Shown piece after piece: positions 1 to 6,121 of a stretch of DNA of 6,519 bases (position 1 is its first letter; every line of letters starts with the position of its first letter). The notes beneath the pieces were generated by a model that was given only the letters and a program-made list of their open reading frames with translations, did no database searches and was not told where the DNA came from. Both the position numbers and the translations under genes were made by a program. This stretch comes from Octadecabacter sp. GTDB lineage: Bacteria; Pseudomonadota; Alphaproteobacteria; Rhodobacterales; Rhodobacteraceae. Where the stretch lies: contig JAHBAO020000200.1 of NCBI GenBank assembly GCA_018500065.2, forward strand, positions 1-6,519, written 5' to 3'.

Positions 1-13
1 AAACCGTAGCGCG

Positions 14-27
14 AGGGGTCAACCCCT
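14..27 (+). other. Small GC-rich hairpin upstream of dapF
   Basis: AGGGG (14-18) and CCCCT (23-27) can pair into a 5-bp stem with a TCAA loop. No T-run follows, so it is not a convincing terminator. It could be the tail of an upstream transcript, part of the dapF leader, or chance. No gene can be supported in positions 1-79. An in-frame ATG at 32 exists, but the 16 residues it would add do not resemble any DapF N-terminus I know. Confidence 0.25.
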
Positions 28-79
28 AATCATGCCACAAGACTGGATTCATTTTCACAGCTCAACTATATGCGCCCAC

Positions 80-895
80 ATGACACAGACTTCCTCCTCC
101 AGACTGCCGTTCATGAAAATGCACGGGCTCGGCAATGATTTCGTTGTGATTGACGAACGTGATGGCGTGCAGCGCGTCACGCATGAAATCGTTGTGGCCA
201 TTGCTGATCGCCGTCGCGGTGTGGGATTCGACCAACTGGCCGTGATGTCCAAGCACGGGAATGCAGATGTCCACCTGACTTTCTACAATTCCGATGGCAG
301 CACAGCAGGCGCCTGCGGCAACGCCACTCGCTGCATCGCACGTCATATAATGGATGAAACCGGTAAGGTTGAGCTGACGTTAACGACAGACCGCGGCACG
401 TTATTCGCCCGCGATGCTGGAAATCAGTTGACGGCTGTCAACATGGGTCAGCCACAATTGACGTGGCAGGACGTACCGCTTGCACGCGATGTTGACCTCG
501 ATGCTTTGCCAATCGACGGCGCGCCTTTGGCCACAGGGATGGGCAACCCACACTGTACGTTCTTCGTTGAAGATGCAGATTCAATTGACCTTGAAGCACG
601 TGGCGCTGAGATTGAGCATCACCCCATTTACCCCGAACGCACCAATGTCCAGTTCGCCCATGTCATTGGCCCCGATCATTTGCGGATGCGTGTTTGGGAA
701 CGCGGTGTTGGCGTGACATTGGCGTCCGGATCTTCGTCCTGTGCCACAGCGGTTGCCGCACACCGCAAGGGGCTGACAGGCAAATCCGTGCGAATAGACC
801 TTGATGGTGGCACCATCCAAATAGACTGGCGCGATGATGGCGTTTGGATGACAGGGCCTACGGCCCATGTCTTTGACGGTATCTGGCACCTATGA
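80..895 (+). CDS. dapF: Diaminopimelate epimerase DapF, with Ser at the second catalytic position
   Basis: DapF interconverts LL- and meso-diaminopimelate in the cytoplasm, late in lysine and peptidoglycan precursor synthesis. The 271-residue product matches the family length (about 270-280). Visible family motifs are MHGLGNDF (Asn19), GVGFDQL (Gln52), the PROSITE-type NSDGSTAGACGNATR with catalytic Cys79, MGNPH (Asn156), ERTNVQ (Asn189) and ERGVG (Glu207-Arg208). The second active-site motif, usually ACGSGACA or ACGTGACA, reads ASGSSSCA, so the second catalytic Cys is Ser216 (codon tcc, 725-727). Cys221 matches the later, non-catalytic Cys of the motif. I chose ATG 80 because it gives MTQTSSSRLPFMKMHGLGNDF, a family-like N-terminus; ATG 32 would add unrelated residues, and ATG 113 is also possible. 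None of these starts has a well-placed Shine-Dalgarno sequence. The stop overlaps mtaB by ATGA. Family assignment is firm; catalytic competence is uncertain. Confidence 0.94.
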   Translation: MTQTSSSRLPFMKMHGLGNDFVVIDERDGVQRVTHEIVVAIADRRRGVGFDQLAVMSKHGNADVHLTFYNSDGSTAGACGNATRCIARHIMDETGKVELTLTTDRGTLFARDAGNQLTAVNMGQPQLTWQDVPLARDVDLDALPIDGAPLATGMGNPHCTFFVEDADSIDLEARGAEIEHHPIYPERTNVQFAHVIGPDHLRMRVWERGVGVTLASGSSSCATAVAAHRKGLTGKSVRIDLDGGTIQIDWRDDGVWMTGPTAHVFDGIWHL

Positions 896-2145
896 ATGCG
901 CCGAAGTTCACCACCCTTGGCTGCCGCCTGAATGCCTATGAAACCGAAGCAATGAAAGAGCTAGCGGGTGCGGCTGGCGTGCAGAACGCAGTTGTTGTGA
1001 ATACATGCGCAGTAACCGCCGAAGCGGTGCGCAAAGCCAAAAAAGAAATCCGTAAACTGCGCCGCGAAAACCCGGATGCGGCGTTGATCGTGACAGGCTG
1101 CGCCGCGCAGACCGAACCGGAAACTTTTGTCGCAATGCCCGAGGTCAGCAAGGTTATCGGCAACACCGAAAAAATGCAGGCAGAAACATGGAACGGCATG
1201 GCGCCGGACCTCATCGGGCAAACTGAACCGGTGCAGGTCGATGACATCATGTCGGTCACCGAAACCGCAGGGCATTTGATCGACGGCTTCGGCACGCGAT
1301 CGCGCGCTTATGTTCAGGTTCAAAACGGCTGCGATCACCGTTGCACCTTTTGCATTATTCCCTATGGCCGCGGCAATTCACGCTCTGTTCCGGCTGGCGT
1401 TGTGGTTGAGCAGATCAAACGGCTTGTTGGTAAGGGTTACAACGAAGTGGTGCTGACAGGCGTTGACCTAACGTCTTGGGGTGCTGACCTGCCTGCCGAG
1501 CCCAAGCTCGGCGATCTCGTGATGCGTATCCTGAAACTTGTGCCGGACTTGCCACGCCTACGAATCAGCAGCATCGATTCGATTGAGGTCGACGAAAACC
1601 TCATGCAAGCCATCGCAACCGAACCGCGCCTCATGCCGCATTTGCACTTGTCGCTTCAACATGGTGACGACCTGATCCTGAAACGTATGAAACGCCGTCA
1701 TTTGCGCGACGACGCGATCAAGTTTTCAGAAGACGCCCGCAAACTGCGACCAGATATGACGTTTGGCGCCGACATTATCGCTGGTTTTCCAACCGAAACC
1801 GAAGCGCATTTCGAAAACTCCCTTAAACTGGTCGATGACTGCGCCCTCACTTGGTTGCACGTCTTCCCCTATTCGCCCCGCCAAGGCACGCCCGCCGCAC
1901 GCATGCCAAGTGTGAACGGCAAAGACATCAAAGCCCGCGCCGCCCGCCTGCGCGAGGCTGGTAGCGTGCGCGTTCATGCGCACCTTGCAGAACAAATTGG
2001 CAAGACACATCACATCTTGATGGAAAATCCGCGCATGGGCCGCACTGAGCAATTCACCGAAGTGGCTTTCGAAACTGACCAACCGGAATCCCAAATTGTC
2101 ACCGCGAACATCACGGGCATCCGCGGCGAACAGCTCACCGCATGA
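892..2145 (+). CDS. mtaB: tRNA (N6-threonylcarbamoyladenosine(37)-C2)-methylthiotransferase MtaB
   Basis: This is a radical-SAM enzyme of the methylthiotransferase family. MtaB members convert t6A37 to ms2t6A37 in tRNAs reading ANN codons, using two 4Fe-4S clusters. The 417-residue protein has the expected order. The N-terminal UPF0004 domain has three cluster cysteines: Cys11 in LGCRLNAYE, Cys39 in NTCAVT and Cys70 in TGCAAQ. The radical-SAM core follows, with CDHRCTFC (Cys147, Cys151, Cys154) and then IIPYGRGNSRS. A short, TRAM-like C-terminal part covers about residues 365-417. LGCRLN rather than the LGCQMN of MiaB, together with the length, favours MtaB over MiaB or RimO. The start overlaps the dapF stop and the end overlaps the next gene, both as ATGA, so translational coupling is likely. 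Nothing in the sequence suggests damage. The exact tRNA substrate is inferred from the family. Confidence 0.92.
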   Translation: MNAPKFTTLGCRLNAYETEAMKELAGAAGVQNAVVVNTCAVTAEAVRKAKKEIRKLRRENPDAALIVTGCAAQTEPETFVAMPEVSKVIGNTEKMQAETWNGMAPDLIGQTEPVQVDDIMSVTETAGHLIDGFGTRSRAYVQVQNGCDHRCTFCIIPYGRGNSRSVPAGVVVEQIKRLVGKGYNEVVLTGVDLTSWGADLPAEPKLGDLVMRILKLVPDLPRLRISSIDSIEVDENLMQAIATEPRLMPHLHLSLQHGDDLILKRMKRRHLRDDAIKFSEDARKLRPDMTFGADIIAGFPTETEAHFENSLKLVDDCALTWLHVFPYSPRQGTPAARMPSVNGKDIKARAARLREAGSVRVHAHLAEQIGKTHHILMENPRMGRTEQFTEVAFETDQPESQIVTANITGIRGEQLTA

Positions 2146-2771
2146 CATACCCTGTCCTCTATTCATTCCGCCGCTGCCCCTACGCCATGCGCGCCCGCCT
2201 CGCGATTGCGTCCAGCGGCCTAACGGTTGAACTGCGCGAAATTCTTTTGCGCGACAAAGCACCCGAGTTTCTTGCGGCATCGCCCAAGGGAACCGTTCCT
2301 GTTCTTATCGCAAACAAAGTTATCGAAGAATCCTTTGACGTCATGTGCTGGGCCTTAGAGCAATCCGACCCCGAGAACCTGCTGCGCCCAATGACCGACG
2401 CGGCCTACGCATTGATCAAAGAATCGGACGGCCCATTTAAAACCGCGTTGGATCATACGAAATACGCCGTGCGCCACCCTGAACTTGATCCATCCGAAAG
2501 CCGCGCAACAGCCGCCGCCTTTATCGCGAAACTCGACACCCTGCTAAATGGCAAGCCTTGGCTTTACGGAGATGACCCGTCCCTAGCCGACCTCGCCATT
2601 CTGCCCTTCGTGCGTCAGTTCGCCCATACCGATCTTGATTGGTGGGATGCGCAGACCTTTACACATGCGCAAGACTGGCTTGCGGCGTTCAAAGCGTCTG
2701 ATCGGTTTACGTCTATCATGACGAAATACACCCCTTGGAAAACAGGGGATGACGTGGTCCTGTTCCCTTAA
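2142..2771 (+). CDS. Glutathione S-transferase family protein, cysteine type
   Basis: This is a 209-residue soluble protein with the two-domain GST layout. The thioredoxin-fold N-domain (about residues 3-78) contains RRCPYAMRAR with Cys12 at the glutaredoxin-like active site, the cis-proline loop GTVPVL (Pro53) and the glutathione-contacting EES (62-64). The all-helical C-domain (about 85-205) has WLYGDDPSLADLAILPF, containing the conserved capping-box Asp150. A Cys-Pro-Tyr active site suggests a thiol-transferase or glutathione-dependent reductase type (as in omega, beta or GrxB-like proteins) rather than a classical Tyr or Ser conjugating enzyme; that is inference. The start overlaps the mtaB stop by ATGA, so it is probably translated from the same message. 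The substrate cannot be read from the sequence. It has no signal peptide or membrane segment, so it should be cytoplasmic. Confidence 0.87.
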   Translation: MTYPVLYSFRRCPYAMRARLAIASSGLTVELREILLRDKAPEFLAASPKGTVPVLIANKVIEESFDVMCWALEQSDPENLLRPMTDAAYALIKESDGPFKTALDHTKYAVRHPELDPSESRATAAAFIAKLDTLLNGKPWLYGDDPSLADLAILPFVRQFAHTDLDWWDAQTFTHAQDWLAAFKASDRFTSIMTKYTPWKTGDDVVLFP

Positions 2772-2786
2772 CAAAGGACAGCCGCC

Positions 2787-3410
2787 ATGCACCCCAATCC
2801 GATCTACCGCAGCACGCCTGAAGACCGCGCAATCACGTTCGCCCGTGCCCGCTCCTTTGGTCAGATCACTGCTATGGGTCCCGATGGGCTGTTGGCGTCT
2901 CATGTTCCGGTCTTGCTGTCTGACGACGCCACTACGCTTGATTTGCATCTGGTACGCTCAAACCCTATCGCACGCGCCTTGTCCGAACCGCTAACCGTCC
3001 TCCTCACGATCACGGGTCCTGATGGGTATGTCTCGCCAGACTGGTACGGCGTCGATGAGCAAGTGCCGACATGGAATTATGTGTCCGTCCACATCCACGG
3101 TACATTGGAAAGGCTTGACCAAGACATGATCCGCGATGTGCTGGACCGTCAGTCTGCGCTGTTTGAAAACCAACTGCCAAAGCCGGCATGGACCACCCAA
3201 AAGATGACACCAGACACCCTCGACAAAATGATGCGCCAGATTGTGCCGTGCCGTTTGACCATTACTGACATCCAAAGCACATTCAAACTGAACCAGAACA
3301 AACCCGATGACGTGCGCCTGCGCGCCGCTGATGAAATGGCACAAAGCGGGATTGGCATGGAAACGAACGCCCTTGCCGACCTTATGCGCACCCCTCCCAA
3401 CAACGACTAA
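2787..3410 (+). CDS. FMN-binding, PaiB-like protein (split-barrel flavoprotein)
   Basis: This 207-residue protein belongs to the family often annotated 'FMN-binding negative transcriptional regulator', after Bacillus subtilis PaiB. Recognisable segments in order are SFGQITAM (23-30), SHVPVLL (38-44), LHLVRSNP (53-60), YVSPDWYG (81-88), VPTWNYVSVHIHG (93-105) and DIQSTFKLNQNK (161-172). These are the flavin-barrel signatures of the family. No helix-turn-helix is visible, so I call it a flavoprotein and treat a regulator role as unproven. AAAGGA at 2773-2778 lies 8 nt before the ATG, a clear Shine-Dalgarno sequence that supports this start. It sits 15 nt after one GST gene and 11 nt before another, so it is probably co-transcribed with both. 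This could mean a shared redox or detoxification role, which is inference from context only. Confidence 0.85.
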   Translation: MHPNPIYRSTPEDRAITFARARSFGQITAMGPDGLLASHVPVLLSDDATTLDLHLVRSNPIARALSEPLTVLLTITGPDGYVSPDWYGVDEQVPTWNYVSVHIHGTLERLDQDMIRDVLDRQSALFENQLPKPAWTTQKMTPDTLDKMMRQIVPCRLTITDIQSTFKLNQNKPDDVRLRAADEMAQSGIGMETNALADLMRTPPNND

Positions 3411-3421
3411 AAGGACACCCC

Positions 3422-4015
3422 ATGAAACTCATCATGTCACCACCCTCCCCGTTCGCCCGCAAAGCCCGTGTTCTGTTGCGTGAAACAGGAATGATCGACC
3501 GAGTCGAAGAAATTGAGGTCTCATCCACACCGCTCAACTCCGCGCCCGAAATTCTGGCAGCGAATCCCTTGGGTAAAATTCCCGCCCTGATCCGCGAAGA
3601 CGGCCCCGCCATCTATGACAGCCGCGTCATTACCCGCTATTTGGACGATATGGCCGATTCCGGCCTCTACCCGACGACAAGCCTTTACGAAGTCCTGACT
3701 CTCGAGGCGACCGCAGACGAGTTAATGGTGGTGACCGTCGGCATGATCTATGGCGAACGCTTCCGCGAAGACGCGCCAGAGTGGACCGAGGCCCAATGGG
3801 GCAAGGCCGCCCGTGCCATCGCCGCGATCAACAGCCGCTGGATGAGCCACCTAAACGGCCCTTTAAACATGGCGCAAATCGCGGTTTCCTGTGCGCTGTC
3901 CTACGTTGATCTGCGCCATGACGCCCGCAATTGGCGTCACGGCAACGAGGCTTTGGCCAACTGGCAGGCCGAATTTGAGAACCGCGACGCGATGCAGGCA
4001 ACAAAACCAACCTAA
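3422..4015 (+). CDS. Glutathione S-transferase family protein, serine type (YibF-like)
   Basis: This is a 197-residue two-domain GST. The N-terminal thioredoxin-fold domain (about 1-77) has SPPSPFARKARV, with Ser9 at the usual catalytic position, NPLGKIPAL with cis-Pro54, and YDSRVITRYLD, where Asp66-Ser67 would bind the glutathione gamma-glutamyl group. This pattern resembles E. coli YibF. The helical C-domain (about 88-190) includes LNMAQIAVSCALSYVDLR; family members usually have Asp at the capping position where Gln152 sits here. AAGGA at 3411-3415, 6 nt before the ATG, supports the start. It is the last gene of the five-gene run, and the 149-bp gap that follows contains a terminator-like hairpin. 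It is not a duplicate of the other GST here: active site, length and C-domain all differ. Substrate unknown. Confidence 0.86.
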   Translation: MKLIMSPPSPFARKARVLLRETGMIDRVEEIEVSSTPLNSAPEILAANPLGKIPALIREDGPAIYDSRVITRYLDDMADSGLYPTTSLYEVLTLEATADELMVVTVGMIYGERFREDAPEWTEAQWGKAARAIAAINSRWMSHLNGPLNMAQIAVSCALSYVDLRHDARNWRHGNEALANWQAEFENRDAMQATKPT

Positions 4016-4100
4016 GGGCCAATCGCCGCATGCGACGAACTGTGCTTGAATCTTGCTGGACCTACGCAGTGTTGGCCGCTAAGAACCAAACGGAATGAAT

Positions 4101-4116
4101 GTCCCTTTTGAGGGGC
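4101..4116 (+). terminator. Terminator-like hairpin between the gst unit and petA
   Basis: GTCCCT (4101-4106) pairs with AGGGGC (4111-4116) in a 6-bp stem that includes one G-T pair, with a TTTG loop. TTTCGTCGTATTTG follows, which is T-rich but not a clean run. It lies 85 nt after the last stop codon of the upstream unit and 48 nt before petA. It may end the gst transcript. If the pet promoter lies upstream of it, it would instead sit in the pet leader. Confidence 0.4.
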
Positions 4117-4132
4117 TTTCGTCGTATTTGAC

Positions 4133-4144
4133 GGGCAATTGCCC
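4133..4144. promoter_or_regulatory. Perfect 12-bp palindrome upstream of petA
   Basis: GGGCAATTGCCC reads identically on both strands and ends 20 nt before the petA start, just ahead of its ribosome binding site. It directly adjoins a TTGACG hexamer (4128-4133) that looks like a -35 element but has no good -10 partner at normal spacing. It could be an operator for a dimeric regulator or, as RNA, a 4-bp hairpin with an AATT loop. No regulator can be named. Confidence 0.35.
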
Positions 4145-4152
4145 CAAAATCC

Positions 4153-4156
4153 GGAG
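4153..4156 (+). promoter_or_regulatory. Ribosome binding site deciding the petA GTG start
   Basis: GGAG lies 8 nt before the GTG at 4165. The nearby ATG at 4157 immediately follows this GGAG, is out of frame with the Rieske protein and is too close to be used. The site therefore supports GTG initiation. Confidence 0.65.
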
Positions 4157-4164
4157 ATGAACAG

Positions 4165-4749
4165 GTGTCAAACGCAGCAGAACATCAAGCAACGCGACGC
4201 GATTTTATTTATTACGCGACCGCCGGCGCTGGTGCAGTTATCACGGGTGCCTCGGTTTGGCCGCTCGTAAATCAAATGAACCCCTCAGCAGACGTTCTCG
4301 CGCTTGCTTCAATTCGACAGGACGTAAGCGCCGTTGAACCCGGCATGCAGCTCACGGTGCTGTGGCAAGGTAAGCCCGTTTTTATCCGCCACCGCACAGG
4401 TGCCGAAATTGCGGAAGCTCAGGCGCAAGACGCTGAAGCAGCGACATTCATTGACGGGCTTTCCCGAAATGAAAACTTGGATGCAACGGCTGATGCATCG
4501 GACGCCAACCGCGTGATGCCATCCCCTGAAGGCGAAGCCGAAGGTGCATGGATTGTTCAAATGGGTGTTTGTACGCACCTCGGTTGCGTTCCACTTGGTG
4601 ACGGCGCTGGTGACTTTGGTGGTTGGTTCTGCCCATGTCACGGCTCACACTACGATTTGGCCGGACGCATTCGTAAAGGCCCTGCGCCAGAGAACCTTCC
4701 GGTTCCGCCTGCGCGTTGGGTTGATTCAACAACTATCGAACTCGGTTAA
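4165..4749 (+). CDS. petA: Ubiquinol-cytochrome c reductase iron-sulfur subunit (Rieske protein)
   Basis: This is the Rieske 2Fe-2S subunit of the cytochrome bc1 complex. It takes an electron from ubiquinol at the Qo site and carries it to cytochrome c1 by a domain swing. The 194-residue protein starts with a twin-arginine-type uncleaved anchor: Arg11-Arg12 in TRRDFIYY, then a membrane helix to about residue 37. The flexible neck around NPSADVLALAS (39-49) follows. Cluster box 1 is CTHLGC (136-141) and box 2 is CPCHGSHY (156-163). By family analogy Cys136, His138, Cys156 and His159 bind iron, Cys141-Cys158 form the disulfide, and Ser161 and Tyr163 tune the potential. The C-terminal GPAPENLPVP loop is intact. 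The start codon is GTG; translation from it gives MSNAAEHQATRRDF, matching Rhodobacter-type N-termini. The protein is slightly longer than the Rhodobacter one I remember (187), with extra Ala/Glu-rich sequence around 84-128. First gene of the pet operon. Confidence 0.96.
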   Translation: MSNAAEHQATRRDFIYYATAGAGAVITGASVWPLVNQMNPSADVLALASIRQDVSAVEPGMQLTVLWQGKPVFIRHRTGAEIAEAQAQDAEAATFIDGLSRNENLDATADASDANRVMPSPEGEAEGAWIVQMGVCTHLGCVPLGDGAGDFGGWFCPCHGSHYDLAGRIRKGPAPENLPVPPARWVDSTTIELG

Positions 4750-4761
4750 GGAGATAGACAC

Positions 4762-6105
4762 ATGGGTGGCATTCCCCACGACCATTACGAACCGAAGTCT
4801 AACGCTGAAAAGTGGCTCGACAGCCGCTTGCCAATTGTTGGCCTGATTTACGGCACATTGATGATCCCCACGCCAAAGAACCTGAACTGGATGTGGATCT
4901 GGGGCATCGTTCTGGCATTTACGCTCGCACTGCAAATCGCAACGGGCGTTGTCCTTGTGATGCACTACACACCGCACGTTGATATGGCGTTCCAATCGGT
5001 TGAACACATCATGCGTGACGTAAACGGCGGTCACATGATCCGCTATTTCCACATGAACGGTGCATCACTGTTCTTCGTGGCTGTTTACGCCCACATGTTC
5101 CGTGGCCTTTACTACGGTTCCTACAAAGCCCCACGCGAAGTCACATGGATCATCGGCATGTTGATCTTCATCCTGATGATGGCGACAGGCTTCTTGGGCT
5201 ACGTTCTGCCTTGGGGTCAAATGTCCTTCCACGGTACGGCCGTTATCACTGGCCTGTTCGGTGCGATCCCGTTCGTTGGTGAAAGCCTGCAGACATGGCT
5301 CTTGGGCGCTAGCGCCGTTGGCCAACCTGCTCTGAACCGCTTCTTCTCACTGCACTACCTGCTGCCATTCGTAATCGCTGCACTTGTGATCGTTCACATC
5401 TGGGCATTCCACACGACAGGTAACAACAACCCAACAGGGGTTGAGGTACGTCGCGGGTCAAAAGAAGAAGCCGAAAAAGACACGCTTCCGTTCTGGCCAT
5501 ACTTCGTGATCAAGGATCTGTTCGCATTGGCAGTCATCCTGACGGTCTTCGTAGCAATCGTTGGCTTCATGCCAAACTTCCTTGGCCACCCTGACAACTA
5601 CATCGAAGCCAACGCTCTGGTCACGCCAGCGCACATCGTTCCGGAATGGTACTTCTTGCCGTTCTACGCGATCCTGCGGGCCTTTGATAACACGGTCTGG
5701 GTTGTGATCTTCGCTGAATGGATCAGCTTTGGTATCATCGACGCCAAGTTCTTTGGCGTACTGGCAATGTTCGGTGCAATCGCAGTTATGGCACTTGTGC
5801 CTTGGCTCGATACGTCCTCCACACGTTCCGGTCGTTATCGTCCGATGTTCAAGTGGTGGTTCGCCATCCTTTGCGTGGACTTCATCGTCTTGATGTGGGC
5901 CGGCGCTATGCCAGCTGAGGGTATCTACCCGATCATCGCGCTCATCGGTGCAACGTACTGGTTCGCCTATTTCCTCGTAATCCTGCCGCTTCTGGGCGTT
6001 ATCGAAAAACCGATGGCACCACCCGCGACAATCGAGGACGACTTCAACGCGCACTACGGCCAAACGGCTGCTTCGGACAACTCCGCAGCATCTCCGGCTG
6101 AGTGA
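4762..6105 (+). CDS. petB: Cytochrome b of the bc1 complex, with a variant Qo-site helix
   Basis: This is the membrane core of the bc1 complex. It holds hemes bL and bH and both quinone sites. The 447-residue full-length (unsplit) form is typical of alphaproteobacteria, with eight expected membrane helices between about residues 45 and 412. The four heme-ligand histidines are at 97, 111, 198 and 212, the same numbering as in Rhodobacter. The Qo-site PEWY motif is at 294-297 and GYVLPWGQMSF at 146-156. Immediately after this comes HGTAVITG, whereas nearly all cytochromes b I recall have WGATVITG; His157, Thr159 and Ala160 are therefore unusual, while Gly158 is kept. AAGGAG (4748-4753) overlaps the petA stop and lies 8 nt before this ATG, so the genes are tightly coupled. 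The C-terminus ends in an Ala/Ser-rich cytoplasmic tail after PPATIEDDFNAHY. Confidence 0.97.
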   Translation: MGGIPHDHYEPKSNAEKWLDSRLPIVGLIYGTLMIPTPKNLNWMWIWGIVLAFTLALQIATGVVLVMHYTPHVDMAFQSVEHIMRDVNGGHMIRYFHMNGASLFFVAVYAHMFRGLYYGSYKAPREVTWIIGMLIFILMMATGFLGYVLPWGQMSFHGTAVITGLFGAIPFVGESLQTWLLGASAVGQPALNRFFSLHYLLPFVIAALVIVHIWAFHTTGNNNPTGVEVRRGSKEEAEKDTLPFWPYFVIKDLFALAVILTVFVAIVGFMPNFLGHPDNYIEANALVTPAHIVPEWYFLPFYAILRAFDNTVWVVIFAEWISFGIIDAKFFGVLAMFGAIAVMALVPWLDTSSTRSGRYRPMFKWWFAILCVDFIVLMWAGAMPAEGIYPIIALIGATYWFAYFLVILPLLGVIEKPMAPPATIEDDFNAHYGQTAASDNSAASPAE

Positions 6106-6106
6106 G

Positions 6107-6112
6107 AAAGGA
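6107..6112 (+). promoter_or_regulatory. Ribosome binding site deciding the petC start
   Basis: AAAGGA lies only 3 nt before the ATG at 6116 but 9 nt before the in-frame ATG at 6122. Spacing therefore favours 6122, which also gives the family-like N-terminus MFRKLTLTAA. Confidence 0.6.
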
Positions 6113-6121
6113 CCAATGAAC

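Noticed and set aside
32..79. Upstream extension of DapF from ATG 32
   Set aside because: The 16 added residues do not resemble any DapF N-terminus, and they would make the protein 287 aa against the usual 270-280.
1726..2280. Minus-strand open frame of 184 codons across mtaB and the first GST gene
   Set aside because: It lies wholly opposite two convincing genes, has no recognisable domain, and is explained by the base composition of the coding strand.
2142..4015. The two GST genes as a tandem duplication
   Set aside because: They differ in active-site residue, motifs throughout both domains and length, so they are distant family members rather than recent copies.
4046..4100. Candidate petA promoters such as TTGAAT (4046-4051) or TTGGCC (4072-4077)
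   Set aside because: No -10 hexamer with more than about three matches lies at normal spacing, so I do not call a promoter, though one probably exists in the gap.
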